A DNA stretch of 64,000 nt from Streptomyces kronopolitis (GCF_014646275.1 NZ_BMND01000031.1:16008-80007); one strand, 5' to 3'; shown: positions 9,342-18,131, counted from the first letter of the stretch. The notes: generated by a model from the sequence alone, not told the origin. Translations and numbers: made by a program.

Positions 9342-9694
9342 CGCGGTCGGCCAGCCCGCGGTCGGCCGGGAAACCGGAGAAGAGCCGGAAGAGCGGGAAG
9401 AGCCGCAGGAACTTGGCCGAGAACCTTCGGCTGATGGCTCGGTCCGGTCGCACCCGGTCCGGTCGAGTTCGGCCCGGTCGTGTTCGGCTCTGATCACGCT
9501 CGGCCCGGCTCTCTGGGCGCGGTGGCAGGTGAGCAGTTGAAGGGGTGGGTGGCTGAGCCGGCGTACGTACGGCTCGGTCGTCGGTGCCGGTCGTCTCAGT
9601 CGTCGGGGTCGTTCAGCCGGCGGTGTGGTGCGGTCCTCGGCGTCGATTCGGTCTTCGTTGTTCGGTCTTCGGGTCGTTCGGCCTTCGCGGTCGT
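9342..9694. other. Convergent intergenic region, TCGGTC-rich
   Basis: 353 bases between convergent wblA and the ArsA-like gene. Made of degenerate short iterations (CGGTCCGGTCG, TTCGGTCTTCGG), with no gene. On the minus strand the frame beyond the ArsA-like stop stays open for 32 hydrophilic codons (see findings). Confidence 0.4.
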
Positions 9695-11053
9695 TCAGTC
9701 CTCGGTGTCCGTGCGGTTCTGTGCCAGACGGTCGCCGATGGCACGCAGTCCCGCGAGGTCATGGACATCGCCGGGCAGCGCGGCGACCTCGGTCACCGGA
9801 ACCTCGGGGTGCAGCGCGGTGAAGCGGTCCCGCGTGCGCCGTTCGCGTGCGAGCACCTGCATGCGTTCCGCGTGCAGTCGGAGCAGCCCGGCGGCCAGTT
9901 GCGCCGCCGAGGCCGAGGTGGGTGTCTCATGCTCCGCCGCGGCGGGGGAGAGGCCGCCGGCGGTACGTGGTCCAGCCTTCCCGGCGTCGAGATCCACAAT
10001 GCCGTCGGCTTCAAGATTATTTTCTGCGGGGGCGGCGGACGCCGTGCGGGTGTCCGCGGTGTCCGCCCCGTCCGCATGGGTGTCCTCGGCCCGCTGGTCC
10101 GTCAGGGCCTCCGCGGCGGCCAGCGCGCGCTCGGCGCTGAGTTGGGACGCGCCGCTGCCGTGCACGCGGTTCAGCACCAGGCCGGCCAGCGGCATCTGCT
10201 CGGCGGCCAGCCGCTCGACGAAGTACGCCGCCTCGCGCAGTGCGTCCCGCTCCGGCGCGGCCACCACGAGGAACGCCGTGCCGGGCGCCTGCAGCAGCCG
10301 GTACGTGGCGTCCGCGCGGGTGCGGAAGCCGCCGAACATGGTGTCCATGGCAGCCACGAACGTCTGCACGTCCCGCAGGAGTTGGCCGCCCATGAGCTTG
10401 CTGAGGGTGCCGGTCATCATCGACATGCCGACATTGAGGAACTTCATGCCGGCCCGGCCGCCGACCTTCGCCGGGGCCATCAGCACCCGGATGAACTTGC
10501 CGTCCAGGAAGGAGCCGAGACGCTTGGGAGCGTCCAGGAAGTCCAGGGCGGAGCGGCTCGGCGGGGTGTCGACGATGATCAGGTCCCACTCGTCGTTCGC
10601 GCGGAGCTGGCCGAGCTTCTCCATGGCCATGTACTCCTGCGTGCCCGCGAAACCGGCCGACAGGGACTGGTAGAAGGGGTTCTCCAGGATGGCGCGGGAC
10701 CGCTCGGCGTCCGCGTGGCCCTCGACGATCTCGTCGAAGGTGCGCTTCATGTCCAGCATCATCGCGTGGAGTTCGCCGCCCGCGGACTCGTCGACGTCCT
10801 TGACCTGGCGCGGGACGTTGTCCAGCTCGGAGATGCCCATGGACTGGGCCAGCCGCCGGGCCGGGTCGATGGTCAGCACGACGACCCGGCGGCCGCGCTC
10901 GGCGGCGCGCACGCCCAGCGCCGCGGCCGTCGTCGTCTTGCCGACGCCGCCCGAGCCGCAGCACACCACGATGCGGGTGTGCGGGTCGTCGATCAGGGCA
11001 TCGACCTCGAGCCGCGGGGCCGAGGCGTCCAGCGTCGTGGTGTCCGCGGTCAT
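9695..11053 (-). CDS. ArsA/Get3-like anion-transporting ATPase, second of pair
   Basis: 452 residues, ATG 11053, overlapping the upstream gene by ATGA, so translationally coupled. The deviant Walker A is CCGSGGVGKTT (Get3/ArsA style); switch II-like DTPPSRSALDFLDAP; then a helical region with the methionine-rich stretch MKFLNVGMSMMTG. Residues ~330-380 form an acidic, disordered insert before a conserved C-terminal helix. Homologues are Rv3680 of M. tuberculosis and SCO3577/3578 of S. coelicolor. True ArsA pumps arsenite with ArsB; no ArsB, metal cysteines or ars regulator are here, so the pair is more likely a Get3-type factor linked to membrane or envelope function. Exact role unknown. Confidence 0.88.
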   Translation of the reverse strand: MTADTTTLDASAPRLEVDALIDDPHTRIVVCCGSGGVGKTTTAAALGVRAAERGRRVVVLTIDPARRLAQSMGISELDNVPRQVKDVDESAGGELHAMMLDMKRTFDEIVEGHADAERSRAILENPFYQSLSAGFAGTQEYMAMEKLGQLRANDEWDLIIVDTPPSRSALDFLDAPKRLGSFLDGKFIRVLMAPAKVGGRAGMKFLNVGMSMMTGTLSKLMGGQLLRDVQTFVAAMDTMFGGFRTRADATYRLLQAPGTAFLVVAAPERDALREAAYFVERLAAEQMPLAGLVLNRVHGSGASQLSAERALAAAEALTDQRAEDTHADGADTADTRTASAAPAENNLEADGIVDLDAGKAGPRTAGGLSPAAAEHETPTSASAAQLAAGLLRLHAERMQVLARERRTRDRFTALHPEVPVTEVAALPGDVHDLAGLRAIGDRLAQNRTDTED

Positions 11054-12105
11054 ATGGGCCCCTGTTTCCGCAGGTCTCTCGCCAGGTGGTAGAGCCCGGC
11101 GAGGTCCACTCCCTCGGGGAGCAGCTCCAACTCGTAGGTGGGCAGGCCGATGGCGGTCAGTTCGGCGTACTCGGCGCGCTCCAGCTCGACCCGCTCGGCG
11201 TGTTCGCGCGCCTGCTCCAGCAGGGGGTCGATCAGCCGGTCCGCCAGGCCGCCGCGGCGGGCGCCGCCCAGGCCGGCCTGGGAGAGCGCCTTGGCGACGC
11301 CGGCCCGGGCGCCCCGGGCGGCGATGTCGAGGTCGCCGTTGTCCAGCAGCGCCGGGCGGGTCATGTTGATGACGATGCCGCCCACGGGGATGCCGGCGGC
11401 GCGCAGTTCCGCGACGCCGTCCGCGGTCTCCTGGACCGGCATCTCTTCCAGGAGCGTCACCAGATGCACCGCGGTCTCCGGTGATTTCAGGACCCGCATC
11501 ACGGCCTGCGCCTGATTGTGGATCGGCCCGATCTTCGCCAGGCCGGCCACCTCGTCGTTGACGTTCAGGAAGCGGGTGATGCGGCCGGTCGGCGGGGCGT
11601 CCATCACCACGGCGTCGTAGACGAATCTGCCGTTCTTGTCCTTGCGGCGGACGGCTTCGCACGCCTTGCCGGTCAGCAGGACGTCCCGCAGGCCCGGCGC
11701 GATGGTCGTGGCGAAGTCGATCGCGCCGAGCTTCTTCAGCGCCCGGCCGGCGCTGCCGAGCTTGTAGAACATCTGGAGGTAGTCCAGCAGGGCGCGTTCG
11801 GCGTCGATGGCGAGGGCGTGCACCTCGCCGCCCCCGCGTCTGCCGCCGCCCCGGGGCGCCTCGCCGCCGGACCCGTTCCCGGCGGCGGCCCGGAGCGCCG
11901 CGCCGTCCGATGCCGGAGCCACCGCGATCTTGCGTTCCTCGTAGGGAAGCGCTTCTGTTTCGAACAGCTGGGCAATGCCCTGCCGGCCCTCGACCTCGAC
12001 CAGGAGGGTACGGCGTCCCTCGGTGGCCAGGGCGAGAGCGAGGGCGGCGGCGACCGTGGTCTTTCCGGTGCCGCCCTTGCCGCTGACGACATGGAGCCTG
12101 CTCAC
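11050..12105 (-). CDS. ArsA/Get3-like anion-transporting ATPase, first of pair
   Basis: 351 residues from GTG 12105 (MSRLHVVSGKGGTGKTTV). Deviant Walker A SGKGGTGKTT; VVMDAPPTGRITRFL as switch II/Walker B; INMTRPALLDNGD near residue 240. A Gly/Arg-rich insert (residues ~95-112) is probably a disordered loop. The start lies almost at the edge of the 209-base region shared with the divergent DUF4177 gene and has only a weak ribosome site. Forms a two-gene operon with the next ATPase, suggesting a heterodimer, as proposed for the mycobacterial Rv3679/Rv3680 pair. Confidence 0.85.
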   Translation of the reverse strand: MSRLHVVSGKGGTGKTTVAAALALALATEGRRTLLVEVEGRQGIAQLFETEALPYEERKIAVAPASDGAALRAAAGNGSGGEAPRGGGRRGGGEVHALAIDAERALLDYLQMFYKLGSAGRALKKLGAIDFATTIAPGLRDVLLTGKACEAVRRKDKNGRFVYDAVVMDAPPTGRITRFLNVNDEVAGLAKIGPIHNQAQAVMRVLKSPETAVHLVTLLEEMPVQETADGVAELRAAGIPVGGIVINMTRPALLDNGDLDIAARGARAGVAKALSQAGLGGARRGGLADRLIDPLLEQAREHAERVELERAEYAELTAIGLPTYELELLPEGVDLAGLYHLARDLRKQGPI

Positions 12106-12314
12106 GCCAAGGAGCCTAACCAGTCTGCGTCCCGAGTACGCCCGGGATGGCGCCCGGGACACCCCGGAGATCTGCCCGCGGGGTCCTCGGGGACGGGTCG
12201 GGGATGTGCCGTAGGGGGCGGGCGGCAGGCTCGCGGACGCCGCGCGGCAGGGGCGGGGACGGGCCGCGGCACACGGCGTCCGCCGCCGCCGTGGACAGGT
12301 ATTACGCTCGCCCC

Positions 12315-12476
12315 ATGACCAAGTGGGAATACGCGACCGTGCCGCTCCTCGTGCACGCGACGAAGCAGATTCTGGACACCTGGGGCGAGGACGGCTGGGA
12401 GCTGGTCCAGGTCGTCCCCGGCCCGAACAACCCCGAGCAGCTGGTGGCCTACCTGAAGCGGGAGAAGCAGGCGTGA
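12315..12476 (+). CDS. DUF4177 small protein
   Basis: 53 residues, MTKWEYATVPLLVHATKQIL...WGEDGWELVQVVPG, the standard DUF4177 pattern (KWEY...GEDGWEL). Function unknown. Its stop overlaps the following RidA start by GTGA (12473-12476), so the two are co-translated. Confidence 0.88.
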   Translation: MTKWEYATVPLLVHATKQILDTWGEDGWELVQVVPGPNNPEQLVAYLKREKQA

Positions 12477-12937
12477 GCGCGGTGGAGGAGAAGATCGCGG
12501 CGCTCGGTCTGAAGCTGCCGCAGGTCGTGCCGCCGCTGGCCTCGTACCAGCCCGCGGTGCGCTCCGGCGCCTATGTGCACACCTCCGGCCAGCTGCCGAT
12601 GGTGGACGGCGCGCTGCCGGCCACCGGCAAGGTCGGGGCCGAGGTCAGCGCGGAGCAGGCCAAGGAACTCGCCGCGACCTGCGCGCTGAACGCGCTGGCC
12701 GCCGTGAAGTCCGTCGTCGGCGACCTCGACCGGATCCAGCGGGTCGTGAAGGTCGTCGGCTTCGTGGCCTCCGCGCCGGACTTCACCGGTCAGCCGGGCG
12801 TGCTCAACGGCGCCAGCGAGCTGCTGGGCGAGATCCTCGGCGACAAGGGCGTGCACGCCCGGTCCGCGGTGGGCGTGGCGGTGCTGCCGCTCGACTCGCC
12901 GGTCGAGGTCGAGATCCAGGTGGAGATCGCCGAATAG
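12473..12937 (+). CDS. RidA family enamine/imine deaminase
   Basis: 154 residues from GTG 12473. YjgF/RidA features: HTSGQLPMVDG, QAKELAATCALNALAAVKSV and the C-terminal HARSAVGVAVLPLDSPVEVE. The family hydrolyses reactive enamine intermediates released by PLP enzymes. The usual Arg of the RidA active site (IPLDPATGEL...R105) is not obvious where the sequence reads HARSAVGVA, where this Arg may act; this subgroup's substrate is uncertain. Orthologous by position to Rv3678c. Confidence 0.88.
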   Translation: MSAVEEKIAALGLKLPQVVPPLASYQPAVRSGAYVHTSGQLPMVDGALPATGKVGAEVSAEQAKELAATCALNALAAVKSVVGDLDRIQRVVKVVGFVASAPDFTGQPGVLNGASELLGEILGDKGVHARSAVGVAVLPLDSPVEVEIQVEIAE

Positions 12938-12979
12938 TCCCGTCGTCGGGGCGGTGACGTCCGCCCCGTGTGCCGTGCC

Positions 12980-13012
12980 CCGGAGGGCCCCGCGTCAGCA
13001 GGGGCCCTCCGG
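12980..13012 (+). terminator. Terminator after RidA gene
   Basis: Perfect 12-bp stem CCGGAGGGCCCC/GGGGCCCTCCGG with a nine-base loop, 43 bases after the stop. Confidence 0.75.
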
Positions 13013-13061
13013 CGCGAAAGTGGCCCTCGAACATCCGCGCGCGAGCGCATAGCATCCGGCC

Positions 13062-14060
13062 ATGGCGTCCACGACCAACGGCCAGTGGTACCCGCCGGAG
13101 TGGCCGGACCGCATCCGGGCACTCGCGAACGGCGAGCTGACCCCTGCCGAGCCCCGCAGGGCCGCGACCGTTCTGCTGCTGCGGGACTCCGCCGCCGGCG
13201 GCCCCGCCGTCCACATGCTGCGCAGACGCACCTCCATGGCCTTCGCCGGGGGCGCGTACGCCTATCCGGGCGGGTCCGTCGATCCGCGGGACGCCCGCCC
13301 GGTGGCCTGGGCCGGTCCCTCGCGCGCCCAGTGGGCGGTGCGTATGGGTGTCGATCCGGCCACCGCCCAGACCATCGTGTGCGCGGCGGTCCGCGAGACG
13401 TTCGAGGAGACCGGCGTGCTGCTCGCCGGCGCCTCGGCCGACACGGTCGTCGCCGACACCAGGGGCGAGGACTGGGAGGCGGACCGCGCCGCCCTCGTCG
13501 CCCACGAACTGTCCTTCGCCGACTTCCTTGGCCGCCGCGGACTGGTCCTGCGCTCCGACCTGCTGGGCGCCTGGGCCCGCTGGATCACCCCCGAGTTCGA
13601 GCCGCGGCGCTACGACACCTGGTTCTTCGTCGCGGAGCTGCCCGAGGGCCAGCGGACCCTCCCGCAAGGGCCCGAGGCGGGCCCCCGGGGCGCACCCCCG
13701 TCCACCGGGGCGGCGCCCGGCGCCTCCACCGAGGCGGACCTCGCGGTCTGGATCCGCCCCCGGGAGGCGGCCGACGGCTACGACCGCGGCGAGCTGCTGA
13801 TGATGCCGCCGACCATCGCGACGCTGCGCGGACTCCAGCCGTACGCCACCGCGGCCGACGCGCTGGCCGCCGCGGAGGCCCAGGACCTCACGCCGGTGCT
13901 GGCGCGGGCCCGGGTGGTGGGCGGCGAGATCGAGCTGAGCTGGCCGGGGCACGACGAATTCACCAAGCACATCGCGCAGACGGACACGGGATCCGGCGCT
14001 CCCGGGGGCGCCGACGGCCGCCCGGACCGCGCCGGCTCCCCGGGAGGGACCCCCGCATGA
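13062..14060 (+). CDS. NUDIX hydrolase (NUDT19-like)
   Basis: 332 residues, ATG 13062. Contains FAGGAYAYPGGSVDP, then a Nudix box ending AAVRETFEETGVLL (REx2EExG), far into the chain as in NUDT19-like enzymes with a long insertion. These cleave diphosphate linkages, often of CoA derivatives; substrate here not determined. The C-terminal ~30 residues are Gly/Pro-rich and disordered. ATGA overlap with the downstream MBL gene indicates one operon. Confidence 0.85.
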   Translation: MASTTNGQWYPPEWPDRIRALANGELTPAEPRRAATVLLLRDSAAGGPAVHMLRRRTSMAFAGGAYAYPGGSVDPRDARPVAWAGPSRAQWAVRMGVDPATAQTIVCAAVRETFEETGVLLAGASADTVVADTRGEDWEADRAALVAHELSFADFLGRRGLVLRSDLLGAWARWITPEFEPRRYDTWFFVAELPEGQRTLPQGPEAGPRGAPPSTGAAPGASTEADLAVWIRPREAADGYDRGELLMMPPTIATLRGLQPYATAADALAAAEAQDLTPVLARARVVGGEIELSWPGHDEFTKHIAQTDTGSGAPGGADGRPDRAGSPGGTPA

Positions 14061-14893
14061 CCGAACCGACCGCTCTTCCCGGCCGGCCGCGTGGCGGGGC
14101 CCTCTCCGGGCAGGCCACCGCGCGCGCCCACTGCGTGCTGGCCCCGAACCCCTCGCCGATGACGCTGGACGGCACCAACACCTGGATCGTCGCCGAACCG
14201 GACTCCGACCTCGCCGTCGTCATCGACCCCGGGCCGCTCGACGAGGGCCACCTCCGGGCCGTCATCGACACCGCCGAGCGCGCCGGCAAGCGCGTCGCGC
14301 TGACCCTGCTGACCCACGGTCACCCGGACCACGCCGACGGCGCCGCCCGCTTCGCCGAGCTGACCCGGACGGCCGTCCGGGCGCTCGACCCGACGCTCCG
14401 TCTGGGCGGGGAGGGGCTCGACGCGGGCGATGTCATCACCACCGGGGGCCTGGAGCTGCGGGTGGTGCCCACCCCGGGCCACACCGCGGACTCGCTCTCC
14501 TTCCACCTCCCGGCCGATCGCGCGGTCCTCACCGGCGACACGGTCCTGGGGCGCGGCACCACGGTGGTCGCCCACCCCGACGGGCGGCTGGGCGACTATC
14601 TGGACTCGCTGCGCCGGCTGCGCGCGCTCACCGTCGACGACGGGGTGGGGACGGTCCTGCCGGGCCACGGGCCGGTGCTGAACGACGCCCAGGGGGCCGT
14701 GGAGTTCTATCTGGCGCACCGCGCGCACCGGCTCGCCCAGGTGGAGACCGCCGTCGAGGCCGGCCACCGCACCCCCGGGGAGATCGTCGCGAGCGTGTAC
14801 GCCGATGTCGACCGCTCCCTGTGGCCGGCCGCCGAGCTGTCGGTCCGGGCGCAGCTCGACTACCTGGGCGAACACGGGCTGATCGACGGCTGA
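14057..14893 (+). CDS. MBL-fold metallohydrolase (LACTB2-like)
   Basis: 278 residues, ATG 14057 overlapping the NUDIX stop. Metallo-beta-lactamase fold with LTHGHPDHADG (HxHxDH), PTPGHTADSLSFH, LTGDTVLG and VLPGHGPV, plus a C-terminal winged-helix-like segment. LACTB2-type members are endoribonucleases or hydrolases of thioesters. Positional counterpart of Rv3677c in the RidA-MBL-crp order. Confidence 0.9.
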   Translation: MTEPTALPGRPRGGALSGQATARAHCVLAPNPSPMTLDGTNTWIVAEPDSDLAVVIDPGPLDEGHLRAVIDTAERAGKRVALTLLTHGHPDHADGAARFAELTRTAVRALDPTLRLGGEGLDAGDVITTGGLELRVVPTPGHTADSLSFHLPADRAVLTGDTVLGRGTTVVAHPDGRLGDYLDSLRRLRALTVDDGVGTVLPGHGPVLNDAQGAVEFYLAHRAHRLAQVETAVEAGHRTPGEIVASVYADVDRSLWPAAELSVRAQLDYLGEHGLIDG

Positions 14894-14936
14894 CGCCCGC
14901 TCGGGCCGCGGCCGTCCGGTGTGGCGGGGCGCCCCG

Positions 14937-15764
14937 TCAGCGGTCCTGCGGGCGGGGCGCCTTCGGCCCGTGGACGGCCAGGTACTCGCCGGCCAGCCAG
15001 GGGGCGAGGCCGGCCAGCAGCTCGTCCAGCAGCTCCGGGTGGGCGGCGGGCCTGCGGGCGGCGTCGGCGGCGGCGCGCATCGGGCCGGCCCACATCGGGT
15101 AGTAGCGGCCGAAGACCTCCGCGGACTCGGCGAGGTCGCTGGTCCAGCCGCCCCAGCGCGGCATGACCAGGGTGAACCCGGTGCGTACGAGCCGCCGCGT
15201 CACGCCCCGGGTCAGCCGGGTGCGCTCGGCCTCCGTGGTGGCCGCCGCGGCCCGCTCGCGCAGTCGTGGCAGGTCGCGGAAGAGATCGCCGTTGGTCTCG
15301 CGGGCGAGGAGCGAGGTCGGGCGGTAGCGGGGCAGCCGGGCGGCGAGATCCGGGCCGCCGAGCGGGGTGCACAGGCAGGCCACGAACCACCCCAGGTCAT
15401 GGCGCTCCGCCTCGCTCAGCACGCGGGCCGCGCTGAACAGCAGGATGCCCGCACCGTCGATCTGCGGAAAGGCGGCGTCGAGGCTCTCCTCGACGGCGCG
15501 GGCGGCGGCGCGGTCGGCCTCGGTGGGCTCGGTCCGCAGGGCGAGCAGCGCGTCGAGGTCGGAGACCCCGGGGACGGCGGTACCGCGCGGGATGCTGCCG
15601 TAGAGGTAGCTGCTGTGCAGGCGCTCCGGGCCGAAATGCGCGCCGAGCCGGTCACCGAGCCCCGCCACCACGGGCGCGAACCGCGCGGGCACGCGCTCCA
15701 GGGAGCCCTCCCGTACGAAGCAGCCGTCCTCGTCCGTCCCGGTGCCGTGGATCATGGGCGCCAC
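14937..15764 (-). CDS. Nucleotidyltransferase-fold protein
   Basis: 275 residues if started at GTG 15764; ATG 15755 is three codons inside. The motif YLYGSIPRGTAVPGVSDLD (GS...RG...SDLD) is the polymerase-beta superfamily metal site, found in kanamycin/streptomycin adenylyltransferases and related enzymes. The rest is helical with no further recognised domain. Possible roles are nucleotidylation of a small molecule or protein. Convergent with the MBL gene, only 43 bases apart. Confidence 0.75.
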   Translation of the reverse strand: MAPMIHGTGTDEDGCFVREGSLERVPARFAPVVAGLGDRLGAHFGPERLHSSYLYGSIPRGTAVPGVSDLDALLALRTEPTEADRAAARAVEESLDAAFPQIDGAGILLFSAARVLSEAERHDLGWFVACLCTPLGGPDLAARLPRYRPTSLLARETNGDLFRDLPRLRERAAAATTEAERTRLTRGVTRRLVRTGFTLVMPRWGGWTSDLAESAEVFGRYYPMWAGPMRAAADAARRPAAHPELLDELLAGLAPWLAGEYLAVHGPKAPRPQDR

Positions 15765-15885
15765 TATGGCGAAGCGGCCGGCGGTGCCGCGAGCGGTTAA
15801 CGGCCCCCGGGGGCGGGGAGGGGCGGCCGCGCGCTACCGGGGCCGCCGCGTCCCGGCCGTCCCGGGGCGCCCTGCGGCCATGACG

Positions 15886-15912
15886 AAGGGCCCCGCCGGA
15901 GCGGGGCCCTTT
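15886..15912 (-). terminator. Terminator of crp
   Basis: Stem AAGGGCCCCGC/GCGGGGCCCTT with a five-base loop, flanked by A and T runs on both sides; 21 bases after the crp stop and usable in both directions. Confidence 0.8.
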
Positions 15913-15932
15913 CAGGCAGTCCGTGCGCCGGG

Positions 15933-16607
15933 TCAGCGCGAGCGCTTGGCCAGCCGCTCGACGTCCAGCAGGATCACGGCGCGCGCCTCCAGGCGCAGCC
16001 AGCCGCGGCCCGCGAAGTCCGCGAGCGCCTTGTTGACCGTCTCGCGGGAGGCGCCCACCAGCTGGGCCAGCTCCTCCTGCGTCAGGTCGTGCACGACATG
16101 GATGCCCTCCTCGGACTGCACACCGAAGCGGCGCGACAGGTCGAGCAGGGCGCGGGCCACCCGGCCCGGCACGTCCGAGAAGACCAGGTCGGACATCTGG
16201 TCGTTGGTCTTGCGCAGGCGGCGGGCGACCGCTCGCAGCAGCGCCGTGGCGACCTCGGGGCGGGCATTCAGCCAGGGCTGAAGGTCGCCGTGCCCCAGAC
16301 CGAGGAGCTTGACCTCGGTGAGGGCGGAAGCGGTGGCGGTGCGCGGGCCCGGGTCGAAGAGCGAGAGCTCTCCGATCAGCTCCCCGGGGCCGAGGACGGC
16401 GAGCATGTTCTCCCGGCCGTCGGGGGAGGTGCGGTGCAGCTTCACCTTGCCCTCGGTGACCACGTACAGGCGGTCGCCGGGGTCCCCTTCGTGGAACAGG
16501 GCGTCGCCGCGGGCGAGCGTGACCTCTCCCATTGAGGCGCGCAGCTCGGCCGCCTGCTCGTCATCGAGCGCCGCGAAGAGCGGTGCGCGCCGCAGAACGT
16601 CGTCCAC
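15933..16607 (-). CDS. crp: Crp/Fnr-family cyclic-nucleotide regulator Crp
   Basis: 224 residues from GTG 16607, preceded by AAGGAG with seven-base spacing; longer in-frame starts are rejected on that basis and because 224 is the usual length of the family. The N-terminal cyclic-nucleotide barrel has GDALFHEGDPGDRLY and PGELIGELSLFDPGPRTATA (the cAMP pocket with Glu, Arg and Thr). The C-terminal helix-turn-helix is LTQEELAQLVGASRETVNKAL. In Streptomyces, Crp controls germination and the switch to antibiotic production; the M. tuberculosis counterpart is Rv3676. Divergent from nth. Confidence 0.95.
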   Translation of the reverse strand: MDDVLRRAPLFAALDDEQAAELRASMGEVTLARGDALFHEGDPGDRLYVVTEGKVKLHRTSPDGRENMLAVLGPGELIGELSLFDPGPRTATASALTEVKLLGLGHGDLQPWLNARPEVATALLRAVARRLRKTNDQMSDLVFSDVPGRVARALLDLSRRFGVQSEEGIHVVHDLTQEELAQLVGASRETVNKALADFAGRGWLRLEARAVILLDVERLAKRSR

Positions 16608-16671
16608 GAGATCTCTCCTTGTCGACATGCTCCGGGGGACTGTGGTCCCCATCATGCCGGAATGCAAAACA

Positions 16672-16685
16672 GTGCGATCAATCAC
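16672..16685. promoter_or_regulatory. Possible Crp site upstream of crp
   Basis: GTGCGATCAATCAC matches GTG-N8-CAC, close to the reported Streptomyces Crp pattern GTG-N6-G-N-CAC with one mismatch, 65 bases upstream of the crp start. It would fit autoregulation. A small hairpin (16635-16650, GGGGAC/GTCCCC) lies between it and the gene. Confidence 0.3.
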
Positions 16686-16835
16686 AAGTTTGCCGGACCG
16701 GTGCCCCGAGCCATAAGGCAGGGGGCCGATTGGAGTCACGAATACCGGCGATCAAGCCGGATGTCGGTGGCTGGCCTTAGTCTGGCCGAGTGTCCAATAC
16801 GCCGGTGAGAGCAGAGGACTGGGGGGGCCGGTCGG

Positions 16836-18131
16836 GTGAGTGCGGGGCGTGATTCCGCTGTGGGCGAACAGCCGTCCGGTCACGCCTCGGATTCGGGTGA
16901 ACGGAACAAATCAACCCCCGTCGACGCGTCCGTCCGGAAGCCCGCCGTCCGGATGCCCGGCGCGTCGCGACCGCCGACGCCGCACACCACCGCACCCATC
17001 ACCGCTCCGACCACCGCACCGACCACCGCACCGACCGCCGCGCAGCAGAGCCCGGTGGGCGAGCGCCCGGCAGGGAAGAAGGCCGCCGTGAACGAAACCC
17101 CCGAGAAGCCGGCGGCCGCCAAGAAGGCCACGGCGAAGAAGACCGCCGCCACGAAGACCGCCACGAAGACCGCCGCCACGAAGGCCGTGGCGAAGAAGGC
17201 CGCCGCCACGAAGGCCGTGGCGAAGAAGGCCGTAACCACGAAGACCACGGCCAAAAAGACCACGGCCGGGACCTCCGCCAAGAAGGCGACGGCGAAGCCG
17301 GCGGCCAAGGCGGCCGCCGGGAAGACCCCCGCCAAGAAGGCCCCCGCGCGCAAGCCGGAGTCCCGGGCTGCCATGGTGCGCCGGGCCCGCCGGATCAACC
17401 GCGAGCTCGCCGAGCTGTATCCGTACGCCCACCCCGAGCTGGACTTCACCAACTCCTTCGAGCTGCTGGTCGCCACGGTCCTGTCCGCGCAGACCACCGA
17501 TCTGAGGGTCAACCAGACCACCCCGCGGCTGTTCGCGGTCTGCCCGACGCCCGAGGACATGGCCGCCATGGACCCGGAGCGGCTGGAGGAGCTGATCCGC
17601 CCGACCGGCTTCTTCCGGGCCAAGGCGAAGTCGCTGCTGGGCCTGTCCGCCGCGCTGCGCGACCGCTTCGGCGGCGAGGTGCCGGGCCGCCTGGAGGACC
17701 TCGTCACGCTCCCCGGGGTCGGCCGCAAGACCGCCAACGTGGTGCTGGGCAACGCCTTCGGCGTCCCCGGCATCACCGTCGACACCCACTTCGGCCGCCT
17801 CGCCCGCCGCTTCGGCTGGACCACCGCGGAGGACGCCGAGAAGGTCGAGGCGGACGTCGCCGAGATCTTCCCCAAGAGCGAGTGGACGATGCTGTCGCAC
17901 CGCGTCGTCTTCCACGGCCGCCGCGTCTGCCACTCCCGCAAGCCCGCCTGCGGCGCCTGCGCCATCGCCCCGCTGTGCCCCGCGTACGGCGAGGGCGAGA
18001 CGGACCCGGAGAAGGCTAAGAAGCTGCTGAAGTACGAGCTGGGCGGCAAGCCGGGTCAGCGGCTGAAGCCGCCGGCCGACTACCCGGGGCAGCCCGCGCC
18101 CCCGATGGCGCCCCCGGCGGCCGCCTCGTGA
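16836..18131 (+). CDS. nth: Endonuclease III with histone-H1-like N-terminal tail
   Basis: 431 residues from GTG 16836, or about 347 from GTG 17088. The catalytic core (residues ~190-410) is a standard HhH-GPD glycosylase/AP lyase: LPGVGRKTANVVLGNAFG with catalytic Lys, ITVDTHFGRL with catalytic Asp, and the [4Fe-4S] cluster cysteines in CHSRKPACGACAIAPLC (C-x6-C-x2-C-x5-C). It removes oxidised pyrimidines. Unlike E. coli Nth (about 211 residues) it has a long N-terminal Lys/Ala/Thr tail built from KKATAKK and KKAAATKAVA iterations (residues ~80-180). That tail is typical of histone H1-like DNA-binding regions and likely improves DNA binding. In mycobacteria nth sits in the same position beside crp. 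Confidence 0.93.
   Translation: MSAGRDSAVGEQPSGHASDSGERNKSTPVDASVRKPAVRMPGASRPPTPHTTAPITAPTTAPTTAPTAAQQSPVGERPAGKKAAVNETPEKPAAAKKATAKKTAATKTATKTAATKAVAKKAAATKAVAKKAVTTKTTAKKTTAGTSAKKATAKPAAKAAAGKTPAKKAPARKPESRAAMVRRARRINRELAELYPYAHPELDFTNSFELLVATVLSAQTTDLRVNQTTPRLFAVCPTPEDMAAMDPERLEELIRPTGFFRAKAKSLLGLSAALRDRFGGEVPGRLEDLVTLPGVGRKTANVVLGNAFGVPGITVDTHFGRLARRFGWTTAEDAEKVEADVAEIFPKSEWTMLSHRVVFHGRRVCHSRKPACGACAIAPLCPAYGEGETDPEKAKKLLKYELGGKPGQRLKPPADYPGQPAPPMAPPAAAS

Noticed and set aside
9695..12105. Arsenic resistance operon
   Set aside because: No arsenite permease, reductase or ArsR, and no conserved Cys metal site; the neighbourhood is that of the mycobacterial Rv3679-Rv3680 pair.
17090..17350. 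Tandem-looking repeats in nth as CRISPR or minisatellite
   Set aside because: They are in-frame degenerate lysine/alanine codon iterations of the protein tail, with no spacers of constant length.
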